Shown here piece by piece: positions 1 through 11,878 of a stretch of DNA of 64,000 nt. The position numbers were made by a program, and so were the translations under genes. Position 1 is the first letter of the stretch; every line of letters begins with the position of its first letter. The stretch lies in assembly GCA_947034885.2 (NCBI GenBank), contig OX344757.2, forward strand, positions 3,472,001 through 3,536,000, given 5' to 3'. The notes beneath the pieces are model-generated. The model did no database searches, was not told where the DNA came from, and saw only the letters and a program-made list of their open reading frames with translations. This DNA comes from Thuidium tamariscinum (Eukaryota > Streptophyta > Bryopsida > Hypnales > Thuidiaceae).

Positions 1-62
1 GCCTGGTTTTTTTTTCATTTGTTGTTAAGTGTCAAAATGGCAATATTTCATTTTGTTGTGAA

Positions 63-244
63 CATAACATTCAGTAGCACATTGTAACTCTGCCTTTTCT
101 CTACAGTGAAGGGTGTGGCATATTCCACACCCCACAGCCTCTCATGTCTTCTTACATCAGTAGTTACTGATGAAACACTGATGGGGTGTGGAATATTTCA
201 CATCCTTCAGAAGGCAGAGTCATCCAATGCTACTGAATGTTATG
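63..244. repeat. Imperfect inverted repeat able to form a long hairpin
   Basis: The left arm starts at 63 (CATAACATTCAGTAG) and its reverse complement ends at 244. The inner ends are TATTCCACACCCCA (121-134) and TGGGGTGTGGAATA (182-195). The arms are about 60-70 nt with a roughly 10-nt length difference, so the fold has a bulge. The loop of about 47 nt carries its own small palindrome (CATCAGTAG/TTACTGATG). It could be a foldback MITE or a small-RNA precursor; the sequence alone does not decide. Confidence 0.7.
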
Positions 245-2998
245 AAGCTCCAAATCTCAACATTCATCCATAGAAAATATCATATTAGCATATAATACAT
301 AACCTTCATTCTATTTTCATTCATTATTTGGCGATTTCATTCACTATTTAAAAAGAATTTGAAGTTTATTGGTGATTTTATCCAAAATTTTACTATTTTT
401 TTCTATAGGCTTGGTGCCAGGCCAAAAAATTTGGTGCAATTTTGCACAAAATTGCTAGAAAAAGAAAACCTGTAGCAAGCTTGCCTAAAATTGTAATTCA
501 CACGCGGGGTTATATTGGATTTTGGCCCCCTTGCCCTCCATTCAGAAACCAAATATTAATGTAGGTTGTTAAATCTTGCCTTCAAAGGTAGTCCCAGCAG
601 GGTGCATTTACCTTAGGAGAAAATGAAGGAATTTTTTATTTGTTGCAAATTCTAAATTCATATTTGCAATTAGAGATCTACAATTAGTTCAAAGAGATCC
701 TGAATATATCCCAGATACGGTTCAAAATAGTGTTTTTTTTCACTTTTACCCTAGAATAACCAAAATTTACCTTAATAGGTCCACCTTTGAAGGCAAGATT
801 TAACATCTTGCAATATTGACTTCTTTAGGATTATCCAAGCCAAAATGGCATGTGGTTTGCAATTTTCACTCCTTACTACCTAAGGGAACCAAAAGTGTCC
901 TTACATAGTCTAGAAATCCAGTTTGAAATGTTGGAATTTTTGCATCTAATTTTCAAATTTAACAAATCTTGTTGAAAAATCTATGCTCTTTTTTTTAGTT
1001 CAAGTTGTAAAATTTTTTAGACCAATCTAAGATGTCTTGGTTTTTTTGAAGCTACTCAAAGTTCACAAGTTCAATTTGAATTTACCACATTGTATTTTGA
1101 TGGATGCAATTTTAGAGGCTTGTATCTTCTTCATCCAATATTTGTTTTAATTAACAAAATTTGTTGAGTGATGTTCCCCTTCAACTCTACTTACTGTAGT
1201 AAGAATTTCGTGTCAATCCAAAATGTTTTGAATGTTTAAGAACAATTCAAAGTTCAAAATTCAAACATTTTTGGATTATGGTGAACTTTGATGGCTTATT
1301 TCTTCTTCATAGAACATTTGTTTCCAATATATATGATGAATAAATTGAATAATATATTTTTTCACCAATGTGTTGGTTTTAAAGTATTTTATAGTTTAAA
1401 TTTTGTTCATTTAAGTAGGTTTAGAATTAGAATTTCACCTTCATATGTATATATTGCTCAAAATATTCTAGAATCCTTTTTATATTCTAAAACATTAGAA
1501 TCTTGCAATCTATGTGGCAAATTGACTCCAAATTTGATTCACATCATCCACAATAGGTACACTACAAGATTGAACAATTAGTGACATTTTGGATTGCAAT
1601 ACTTCAAAAGAAATGACATTCTTAACCCAAAAAGATTCTAGACCTTGAAGGATTAAAGTAGCAAACTATAAATTTGCAAAATCTTAATTCTACAAGTATA
1701 TTAGCAAAGGGAGGAAGTTAATTACTATTGAAAAGAAAAAATTTAATTGAACATGGATATATAAATTGTGCCTACAAATTAAAGTATATATTTTATAAAT
1801 TCTAGCTAAGGATTGACTCATGTATGTGTTCTAACAAGGAAATTCTATACGCAGAGTGATTGGTATATTCAATTGTTCCCTAGCTCAACTAGTTTAGAGT
1901 TCTAGCTAAGTTGTCATTGTATTACACCGGGGTTGCACAATAGTGATGAGGGTTCCACATGAATGCTTGTATGAGAAGTTAAGATTTAGGAGGATAGCCT
2001 AAGTATAATTCCTTGAGGTTTGCCTAGCCATAATTGACCTATGCTTGACTGCATATTGGAATTTTAGCTCTAAAGATCCCCTCCACATCAAATATTACAA
2101 ACTACAACATTAATGGCAAGATGACAAACAAATATGATATTTTTTTGAAATAAAGAAGGTTCTATTAACTTTGACATTCCATTATAAAAAAGATTTGTAT
2201 TGTCATTGTTGATAATAGAAAACAAGACAAAACTACTAGAGGATGTTAGAAGCAATTGTTGCCTTATTAAAACCTTACTCAGGAAAACTTTGATTACAAT
2301 CAAGGATAAACTATAGATGAAGGAAAAAGAGTACTATACCTTGACAAATACATTCTAATGGTAAAATTCATTGGGAAAAAATCCATAGAAAGATAGCAAA
2401 AGTTTTTACAAATCCTCTTGATTCTCTTCACTCCAAGGAAATGTAGTCCAAAATGACAACAACCATTTTTCGCACTTTCATCTTGTCAGTTTGTGAGAAC
2501 TTGTCAATTTGTTGTCAAATTCTTAATTGATATTTGATATGTGAATGACATGAAGAGAAACAAATGATTGTAAAGATAGTTAGTTTGCCAGAAATCCAAA
2601 GAATCCATTGAATATATATCCAAAGTTATTTTTAACCATTTGGCATTAATATCTTAACCTTGAATTGTCTATAGAGATGATAAACTCTCCAATCATATAT
2701 AGATGAGGTGGTAGGAGGTAGAATAAACCATGTGGGATATGTCATTAATTAGATGAGATTTGAGGCCTCCAGAGGGATGTTTTAGATCTATTCTAGAAAT
2801 TGTTCCCGAAATTGCTAGCTGCTATCACTCTATTAGGCCATCAACTATAAAAAAAATCAAAATATTTTTAATGATGTGGCACAGTCACGACTATGTCAAA
2901 TTCCAACATTTGTGCATTTTCCTAGTGTAGAAACTCACAACTCTTGGAAGCCTCAAATCTCTCTTAATGACTTTAGACTTTAGAAGTTGTAGGAGCTC
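245..2998. other. AT-rich intergenic stretch, no gene recognised
   Basis: Very AT-rich, with homopolymer runs and only short chance reading frames (the longest is about 97 codons near 1,288, low-complexity and unlike any family I know). I see no splice-compatible coding series, RNA gene or intact mobile element. It is probably decayed transposon DNA. Confidence 0.6.
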
Positions 2999-3065
2999 AA
3001 CTTGTCATCATACCACTAAAATCATAAGCCCCTCTATAATATCACAAATGCAAGCATTAATATTA

Positions 3066-3903
3066 GGGGTTGGTGCTTGGAATGCTACGCATTCATTGTA
3101 TCACATGTTGATAAAATTTTGATGTATTTGAATAGAATGCATGATAATGATTTTGATAAGTTTTTGAAATAATTATTTAAAAATATTTATAAAAATATTT
3201 TCAATCATGCATACATAGAAATTGTATTTTCATACAATGTGATATTACAGGGATAGAGTAGAACTTTGCAATCACGTATGCAATATCACTTCTTACAAAT
3301 GGTGATATTGTGAAAAAAAATGTAGTCGTTGCAATCGGGCGATATTAAAGAGGATCCATGGGGCGATATTATAGAAGTAGCAAGTCCATTGGTTTTCTTG
3401 GCTTCACACTTCTTTGCACTTCTATGATTTTGAGCTTTTGTGAGCTTTAAGCTTTCTTGATTTCAATTTTCTATTGCTACCACCAAATCATTTGAGAAAT
3501 TTATTCAATTGAAGTGATTTTAGACAAATGATTTAAGAACAATTGAAGCAATTTTAGATTTTACAACAATTAAGTTGTTCACAAAGCTTTTGAGATTTAC
3601 AAGTTTTTTTTTCAATTCTTCAATTTGGGTTGTCATTGTTTGTAACATTTGAATCAAATTTCTAATGCATTCTAATGGATGTGTATTTGTTACAATATTT
3701 ACCATTGCATATATTTCATTCATCATTCAGTAAAATGCTATTGTACATTTCAATATTTGTTTATTTATAAAAAAAATTGTACAAAGATTTTAGTCATTTT
3801 TATTTGAGGATTTATTGAAATTTTTGTTCTGTATTCTACCTAATACATAAAAATTCTAATAAAATTCTAATGATGAATGCATTGCATAGCAAGCACCAAC
3901 TGC
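3066..3903. mobile_element. Non-autonomous TIR DNA element, long copy
   Basis: The left end GGTTGGTGCTTGGAATGC near 3,066 is the inverted counterpart of GCATAGCAAGCACCAAC ending at 3,903. The inverted ends run about 28 bp and include an ATTCAT/ATGAAT block. There is no transposase frame inside. Its first 430 bp or so is repeated in the next element at 3,966, and about 65 bp of left flank (2,999-3,066) is also repeated at 3,905-3,966, so the two copies arose at least partly by tandem duplication. The superfamily is not assigned. Confidence 0.6.
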
Positions 3904-3965
3904 TAGTCATACTACTAAAATCATAATTCCCTCTCTAATATCACAAATACTATCATTAATATTAG

Positions 3966-4412
3966 GGGCTGGTGCTTGGTATGCTATACATTCATTGTAT
4001 CACATATTAATAAAAAAATTATATATTTGAATAGAATGCATGATATTGATTTCAATAAGTCCTTAAAATAATTAATTTAAGTATTTTATAAGAATGTTTT
4101 CAATCATGAATACATGACAATCTTATTGTCACACAATGTGATATTACAGAAAAGGAGTAGCAATTTGCAATCACTTTTGTAATATCACTTTTTACAAAGA
4201 ATGATATTATAAAAAGAATGTAGTTGTTGCAATGAAGGTGATATTAAAGAGGATCCACAAGAAGATATAATAGAGTTAGCAAATCCATTGGTTTTCTTGG
4301 CTTAACACTTCTTTGTGCTTCTATGATTTAGTGCTTTTGTGAAATTTGAGCTTTCATGATATCAATTTTCTAAATTCTAATGATGATTGCATAGCATAGC
4401 AAGCACCAACCG
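3966..4412. mobile_element. Non-autonomous TIR DNA element, short copy
   Basis: Same terminal motif as the element at 3,066: GGCTGGTGCTTGGTATGC at the left and GCATAGCAAGCACCAACC at the right. It is about 390 bp shorter, and the material missing is the right-hand half of the longer copy. No coding capacity. Confidence 0.58.
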
Positions 4413-7400
4413 CTAGTAATTAAGTTGAAATAGGAATTATGTTAAAACTAGAATTTTAGGCCTCATTTAGGCATAGTAGAATATCTTTTGACATAAAACT
4501 TTGAACTTAAAAAAGGTGGAAAATCAAACAGAGTTTCATCTCCAAAAATTTGTTTGACATTTTGATCTTTCAATCAATAGTTATGGACAAATTTTAGAGA
4601 TGAAGTTTAAAATTGTCAAAAAAGTTCATACTATTGCAAAATGTAGCAATGAAAGATGTTAAAATATTCAAAAGATAAAATAAAGAAGTTTATAATATGA
4701 TATATGTTAGAGTTTTACCAAAGGGCCTTTTTTGGCAACATAACAATTTTGAGCAGGTACGTGTGACTAGAGATTTTTATGTTTTGGAGCCAAAATTTAA
4801 TAGAAGGTGTGGATGAGGAGTATCTTCAAATCCCAACAATTTTTGTGACTTTTGATCATGACTACATAGTTGAAAAGTTATTGCATGATATGTTGTTTGT
4901 TTCTCAATTTGGGCAGTTCGGGTAGGTAAAAAAAAATCCTTTTTTTTGGAAATAAAAATTTGAAATTGTTTTTATATATTTATATATACGTGGAAAGCTT
5001 TGAATCATTCCATTTGGATTAATGAGTCAAAAAATATGAAGAATTTTAGTTCTCGGGTAGTTACGGATTCTCTACTCTAAAAAAAACCCTTTGAAGTTTT
5101 TTATTTTACTCAATTTTCAATATTTTTGAAAAAAAATTAAAAAATTGGGTGTAGATTGTTTATTACAACATTTGAACCATTAGAATTGACATTTTTCAAT
5201 TCAACAAATAAATTATTAACATTTTAGTATTTTGAATCATTCTCTACTTTTGCCTACTTACTATTTTTTTTTGTACATGTTGTACAATTCAAAATGATTT
5301 GAAAATTATCAAGCATATAGCCAACTTGAATTGAAGAATGAATCCAAAGAGTAACAATCATTTTGAAAATAATATTCATACAAATGTGGCCTTCTAAACT
5401 AGATTTCTGCAGTGGTAAAAAAAAGGCTTTTGCAACTTCAAACACTAATATCTTGCAATCTACAAGGCCAAACTTTCTAAAAAAAATTCTACATCTTTTT
5501 GAACTAGTACACTAAAAGATACTATGGCTATATTATTCTAAAAATGTTTTTTTTCTAAAATTTGGTAGTTGTCCTAGAAATGACAGTCTCGGAAGAGTTT
5601 TGGTGAAAACATAGTCAAAAACCTTTAGGGGTTAACAATCAAATTTGATCCAAAATTGATACATGTTGACACTCCAACTCCACAAAATGTTTGAAAGAAA
5701 GTTACAAGGTCTTAAGCACCTACAATTGTGGAATAAAAATGATATTGAAGCACATGTCATGATAGGTCCATCAATGTATTTATGTCCATGTACAAAGTGT
5801 GTGGGAGCAAAAGTATTTGATAGAAGCACTATTTAAAAACATTTTTGAAGCTAAAAAAGATTATGCTTTTATAGTATTTATTCTTGTAAGAACATCCGAA
5901 CAACCATCTTCTTTTAGCAATACAAGTGTGCATCATGTGCTCATGGTGAGTCTAAATCTTCCTATGAATAATTCTATGATTTTCATAGGGCTAGTAGAGA
6001 CCTTCTATAAGTGTGACTTGTATAACATCTCTAAGAACCTCTCTAAAAAAGAATCAAACTTCAATACATGACATATGTTAGAGTTTTACCTATATACTTG
6101 AGAAAAAATCATTCACAACTATGTTATTTGTTGTTAAGTTTTGAACCCTAAATAGGATGTTTAAAATTTGTTCATTTTGCATTTTTATGCAATGATCAAG
6201 TTTTTTCTAACATTAAACTATAAGTCATTTACATCTTAATTGAAACTAACATGAACTTGTAGAAGTTCGATGTTTTGGATAGTTTTGGCCAATTTATTCT
6301 CAATCCTTGAAGGATTGCATGACCATTGAAATCTTAGGTAGGTTCATACAAAGTCATTTTGGGTGGGATGTTTTTGAAATTTGGACACAATGTGTAAACA
6401 TATACCTCCTTCATGAAAATCTAATTTATTTTCCAATTGGATGTCTAGATCAAAAGTTATGATGCCCTGAACTTTCTCCACAAGTCAAGTAGCTTCGGGC
6501 AGCTCTTGCAAATTAAACTCCTTCATTACTTATGAAATTTGGCAAGTAGATAATTTACATAATTTAAGATACAAATGTAAGAAAAATAACCATGAATAGT
6601 GTAAAAATATCATTCTAGAAGGAGTTAAAGGTTGTTGTCCCTCTTGAGTAGGTCAAAAAAACTTTTTCTTCTATCTTTGAACGGTATAATCTTTTAATCC
6701 GTGCAGTCAAAGTTTTTGAGATTTTTTCCACACATTCCTATAGTAGGCTAGTTCAAATTTGTAAAGTTGAATCTTGAAGAAAAATTCGTTTTTTTTTGTT
6801 GCTCTAAATAGTGGCAATTTTTCACAATTTCTGTCAAAAATGTGCCTCGGTCCTTTAGGCGTTAAATTTTAGATTTCCAAATCCAAATTGAGGAATTCAA
6901 ATTTTTTAAAATTTTCTTCAGCTGTACAATTCAGCATGCCTATCTTATATTAATCAAAATCTTTATAATAGGATAAATTTAGCAAAAATTATAGATGGTT
7001 GAAGTTTTATTTCTAATTCATTCTTAAAGACTTCATCCAACATTTCCTTCTAGCTAATATGACTTAATTAGATTTTACTTTCAAAATTTGATTCTGAATG
7101 TCACCTAAATTTAAAGGTTCCATTTTGACTTCAATTAGATGAATAATAATATTTTAAATCTGAAACTAGAGTTCTCAATTGTCTAATTTCATTGTATTTC
7201 ATCTTTTTTTAATTTTTTTTAATTTTATAAAGTGTGATATGTTACTAAAAACCTCTAAAAATTACATAAGTGATCTTGAATTCAAAGTTGGATTTTAATA
7301 AATTCTTAAAGGTCTTACTTAAACCTCTAATTTCTAATGTAATTATAGTTTCTATGACAAAACTAATAACGAAGTGCCAAATTTAAGGGCATGCTAGGGA

Positions 7401-8103
7401 ATCCATTTCTACCACATCCCCATATTCCAACATGTACACTATAAGTGTATCTTGAAGTCCACCTTTGTTCGTCTTTATTCTATTTTTTGTCTCTTACAAC
7501 AAAAGTGTATTTATTTTTATCTATAGTCTTATTCCTTTTTCAACCTATAAACTATCTCTTTATACTTCCCTTCTTGATTTTTTCCAACTAATTTTCTATA
7601 TTTTTTTATTTTTTTCCTCTATTTTTTGAAATATTTTAGGATTGCAATCTTTGACTTCTATTACTACTAATTAATCTATAATCATTCTAAAACTTAGATG
7701 ATTGTAATGACCTATGCCTCATAATGCTAATTTATAGTGGTACTTAAATGGTAATCCTAATTTTAGGTATAATTACCTTCAAACAAGTTCAATGTAGCTA
7801 TTGCATTTACACTATCATTACAACATGTCTTCATATGCTCACTAAACCAAATTAGGATTACTATTTAAGTATCATTCTTTTTGTCAATCTTGTTGGCAAT
7901 GGAAAGAAGATTTTAATATACTTTAGGAATTATCATGTTTACTTTATATAGGAAATATTAAGCTTTAATTTTAAAATTGTTGATAATAAGTAAATTTAAA
8001 ATTGATAATAGGTCTTTATATTCAAAAATGTACTTTTTAGGTTAGAATTTATAGGTGTTGATTCCCATTGGGTTACAAGTGGATGTATGTGAATATTAAA
8101 CCT
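4413..8103. other. AT-rich intergenic stretch, no gene recognised
   Basis: Low-GC DNA with short chance frames only. A lone terminus of the TTAA element family is visible near 5,620-5,634 (TTTAGGGGTTAAC, right-end orientation). A weaker match lies near 6,855. I could not pair either with an opposite end. Confidence 0.5.
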
Positions 8104-8954
8104 TTAACCCCTAAGCGCTCAAGCGACCATTTTCTGGTCGTTGCCTGACTTCGGGCAAAATTTTCGAGCAAAAAAAAAACTTTTTTCAATTTTTTTTTTT
8201 TTTTTTCAATTTTGAAAAAATTGGGTTTTCTTTCAACATTGATATTCAAAACTAAGATCAGTACGGTCAAACAAAAGTTATAGCAAAAAAAGGAGAAATA
8301 GTACAAAGTGTCTAAAAATTGCTTAGTGTTGAAAAACTTACTATTTGGGGGAATTACTGATGCTCTCATTAGTAAATACTTTTTATTTTTTTACAAGTCA
8401 ATAAAAACCATAATTTTGACCAATCAAAAAAAATTTCAAATAATAAAAATAGAAATTGTATTTTTGGTGAATTTTTGAAGTTATATCTTCAAAATTCATT
8501 TGAAGAGAATCTATAAATATTTTTTAAATTTTGATCATATGTATACTTTCTAATTTTTGTGCTTTACATTATCTTCTTTGATGCTAACTTCAAAAAAGTT
8601 GTAAAGCTTATATTTTATAACACATTTGTATTTTGTCTTAATCCCTTGGGCTTTTAGAGGTTGAATATTTTTCATTTTTCTATAAATCAATAAAAAACAC
8701 AATTTTGACCAATCAAAAAAAATTCAAATTCTAAAAATAGAAATTGTATTTTGGTGAATTTTTGAAGTTATATCTTCAAAATTCATTTAAAAATAATTTA
8801 AAACATTTTTTTTACTTTGACTATATGCCTGGATACTTTCTACTTGTTGTGCTTTACATTATCTTCTTTGATACTAACTTCAGAAAAGTTGTAATTCTTA
8901 TATTTTATAGCACATTTGTGTTTTGTCCTAACCCCTTGGGCTTTTAGGGGTTAA
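8104..8954. mobile_element. TTAA-flanked MITE, piggyBac-like ends, 843 bp
   Basis: The outer TTAA copies are at 8,104-8,107 and 8,951-8,954. Between them the element begins CCCCTAAGCGCTC and ends CTTTTAGGGG, so the ends are inverted (CCCCTAA). A TTAA target duplication with CCC/GGG ends is the signature of the piggyBac superfamily. There is no transposase frame. The right two thirds is an internal tandem duplication (see 8,391-8,950). Assignment to piggyBac is an inference from the ends and target site only. Confidence 0.55.
8391..8950. repeat. Two tandem copies of a ~285-bp unit inside the TTAA element
   Basis: 8,391-8,664 and 8,679-8,950 are clearly homologous. Shared blocks include AATTTTGACCAATCAAAAA, GAAGTTATATCTTCAAAATT and GCTTTACATTATCTTCTTTG. 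Both end in a CCCTTGGGCTTTTAG-type motif, so the first copy preserves a degenerate internal version of the element's right end. Confidence 0.75.
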
Positions 8955-10337
8955 AGGACCTTGGGTTATTAAAATTCCAAAAAGTGTAAAAGATTAATTA
9001 ATCTTTCATCCAAAGTGCCTAAGCAAGTACAATAAAACATTCGATTCTTTTCCAAGTTCTAGTGGATCCTTTAAATTGCTCAAATTCTAAATTTAAAAAT
9101 TAGAGTGAGATTGCCAATTTGAAAAAGAGAATGAGTAATCTCATTATTGACAAAAGATTCAACTCCACAACAGAAAATTGAGTGCAATGGGAAGCATTTC
9201 TTGGACATAAAAAGTACTTTTGAAGCAAATCGAGTTAGTTTACAAGATTGAATAGTACAAGATTCCCTCACACTAATTTGAATGAATATAATTTAATTAG
9301 TCTGAACTTCTAGATGGAATGTTGTCAAATTTAAGTGAAGATGTTATGAAACTGGATGACAATCATTGTATTTGAGATATTATGAAGATAGTAAAGACTA
9401 AAGTATATTGAATTATTTATAAAATACCACCATATTTGTTGACCTTACAAATTTTTATTATTTTGGAATTAGTATAAATGAGTGTTATCGGTAAGGACAT
9501 GAGTAATGAATTTAATTTATTTATATTTTAAATCCCATGGTTGAGTTTGGATAAAAATACTTCCAAAAATAGAAACCTAAATTTTTAGAGGTTCTCTTTT
9601 ATATTTTTTTTAAGAAATTAAAAATTACAAATCTAGCCAATTGTATTTTCAACAATAGTTTATTATTTGACATGGATAGCCAAACCCCAAGGTTTGTTAT
9701 TAAGCTATACATTGCTAAAATGTAATACAAATGTTTTGGAGAGAATATTTGGTTACATATTCCACCTTCTAAAATGGATGAAATTATAAAAAGTCTACAA
9801 AAGCACCTAACATTGCTACTAATTTTTCATCTTCAATCAAAATGTAGTAAGTGTATTGGTAACAAAAGTTCAAGACTCATTTGAAAATAATAAATTGGTG
9901 TTTTTTGAAACATCAAAGTATTGTAAATTTGATTCCACTCATTTTTGTTGAAGAAGACTATGGACTCACCAATGGCCTCACTATACTTTCTAAGAGCATC
10001 CCAACATTTGGTACAGAATTGGAGGGTTAAGTGAACTTTTTTGATGTAGCCCACTTATGGGTGTAGTCATTTGCCCCACTATGAAACATTGAATGCAACA
10101 CTTCAAGAGAGGTAGGCACTTTGACCAAGAAATCCAAAAATAATTTGATTTTTAATTTTTGAGAATTGCCTCTCATCTCATTTGTTTCCAAATGAAGTGA
10201 AAGAAGACTACTTCACATTGCCTCACAAGTATTATCAACTTAGATTGAATTGCCAATCGAGATGAAAAGCTTCCTATATCCACATGGGGTAGAAGGAGAT
10301 ACTTCAATCATGTGGACATAGAGGACTTTGCATTTCC
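8955..10337. other. AT-rich intergenic stretch, no gene recognised
   Basis: Only short chance frames. The last 80 bp (about 10,258-10,337) contains a segment similar to the left arm of the hairpin that follows (AAGCTTCCTATATCCACATG compared with AAGCTCCCTACATCCTCATG), a partial direct repeat of that arm. Confidence 0.5.
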
Positions 10338-10512
10338 AAGGAAAGAAGCTCCCTACATCCTCATGGGGTGGAAGGTTTTCCAATCCATGTGGGATGAGTG
10401 AGCATGAACTAGTGGGAGCATGAGCTAGCTCTTACTAGTTCATACTCACTTATCCCATATGGGTTGGAAGACATCCTTCCACCCCATGAGGATATAGGGA
10501 GCTTCTCTCCTT
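10338..10512. repeat. Near-perfect ~80-nt-arm inverted repeat (hairpin)
   Basis: The left arm from 10,338 (AAGGAAAGAAGCTCCCTAC) pairs with a right arm ending at 10,512 (GGGAGCTTCTCTCCTT). Over about 80 nt the arms differ by roughly seven transitions and one 2-nt indel; many of the differences become G:U pairs in RNA. The loop is short (about 15 nt, around a GAGCTAGCTC palindrome). It could be a young foldback MITE or a miRNA-like precursor. Confidence 0.8.
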
Positions 10513-11878
10513 CAATGGAAACACAATTCAAGCACTTTCATCTCTACTTTTTTTTACATAAGTTAAGATTCTTCTACTCTATTGTAGATGTAATACTTTT
10601 TAGCATTCCATTTACTATAAATTAAAAATTAAAAAAATAGGAATTTAGTTCATTCAAGGACCAATTTGGGGTTAACACTTCAAAATTAACCATGATGCAA
10701 GCAAAGACACTTCATTGGCCATCGCTCCTTCAGATTTGGTAGTAGTCAATCACTTTTTTAACATGGTAAGCAACATTGCTACAACCCTAATATACCAAAC
10801 CAATATGCTTATGCCTCTTGAAGTGCAAGCATGGGAATGCTCTAAGAGCTGAAATTGAATTCATGGGAGGTGAAACTTCTTAAAATATTTTTCAATAATT
10901 TTTTCTTGAAAGATGAGCAAAATTGACACCTAACCCAAGTGGTATGGTTTCATTTTTTTTCAGAGCTTTATGGAATTACTTATGGATTTTGAATCCACTC
11001 ACACTCTAAAATTGCCAAATATACAATGCTTGTACAATCCTATAAAGATGAAAAAGCAACATGTAGAAGCAGTAAACATTTGAGGAGGTGGGTGGTTTTA
11101 GAGCCCAAGTAGATTTCAAGCCTGTTACCTTAAGTAAACTACAGGCTCGCCAGCAAACTCTCCATACTTCTCTGATACGGAGTACTAACTAAACCTTCGA
11201 AGGCTAACCTGAAGGGAACTCTCAACTCCAGAAACCCATTTACTATTTTGAAGTCTCCAATCAAAAGCAAACAGCAAAGTTCCAGAACATACATAAACCC
11301 ATAACTTCACAGAAGACTTCTAGTGCTTGATGAAAGACTTTAAGGTTCATGTAGGACAGCTGTATTTCTTGAGGGTGGTAGGTCGGTTAAAAATTTCATA
11401 ATTGAAACCTAATAAATTTTGCGCCAATTGTCCAAACAATGCACAACTTCTTGATGTGTTCAATTTCAACGACAATTGCTCACAAGATTTAAGAAGAAAA
11501 CTGATTACTAATAGGAACTATGCTGAGTGCAAATTTTGTCAGGTAGCATGTTCACCCACCTTATTTAACACTGAGGGGCCACAATGCAACAACTGGACAT
11601 GCAACCAACCATCTTACACAAACCATAAATCTGGTTCTACAGAAAAATTGAACTGCAATCAGCTCATTCAAACAGAAGCTACCACCTTGAGGCCTTAACA
11701 CTTAAAACAAATACAAGCCAATGAGACATGTAGAAAAGAAATAGTCCTAAACACAGGACCATCGTCAAATTACAATATGCTAGTATACAGAAGCCCATCA
11801 AGGTGGAGGCCTTAACCAAAAGGGTCCCATGTGATCCTTGGGCCAAGAAAGCAAGACAGGTCTTTTGCAATCCGGTCA
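10513..11878. other. Intergenic, grading into the WAPL 3' flank
   Basis: AT-rich up to about 11.1 kb, then composition approaches that of the gene island. The part nearest 11,878 is expected to hold the 3' UTR and polyadenylation site of the minus-strand WAPL gene. A 98-codon plus-strand frame at 11,402 shows no family resemblance and is treated as chance. Confidence 0.45.

Noticed and set aside
1288..1581. 97-codon frame in AT-rich DNA
   Set aside because: Low-complexity Phe/Ile/Asn-rich translation with no family resemblance; typical of chance frames at this base composition.
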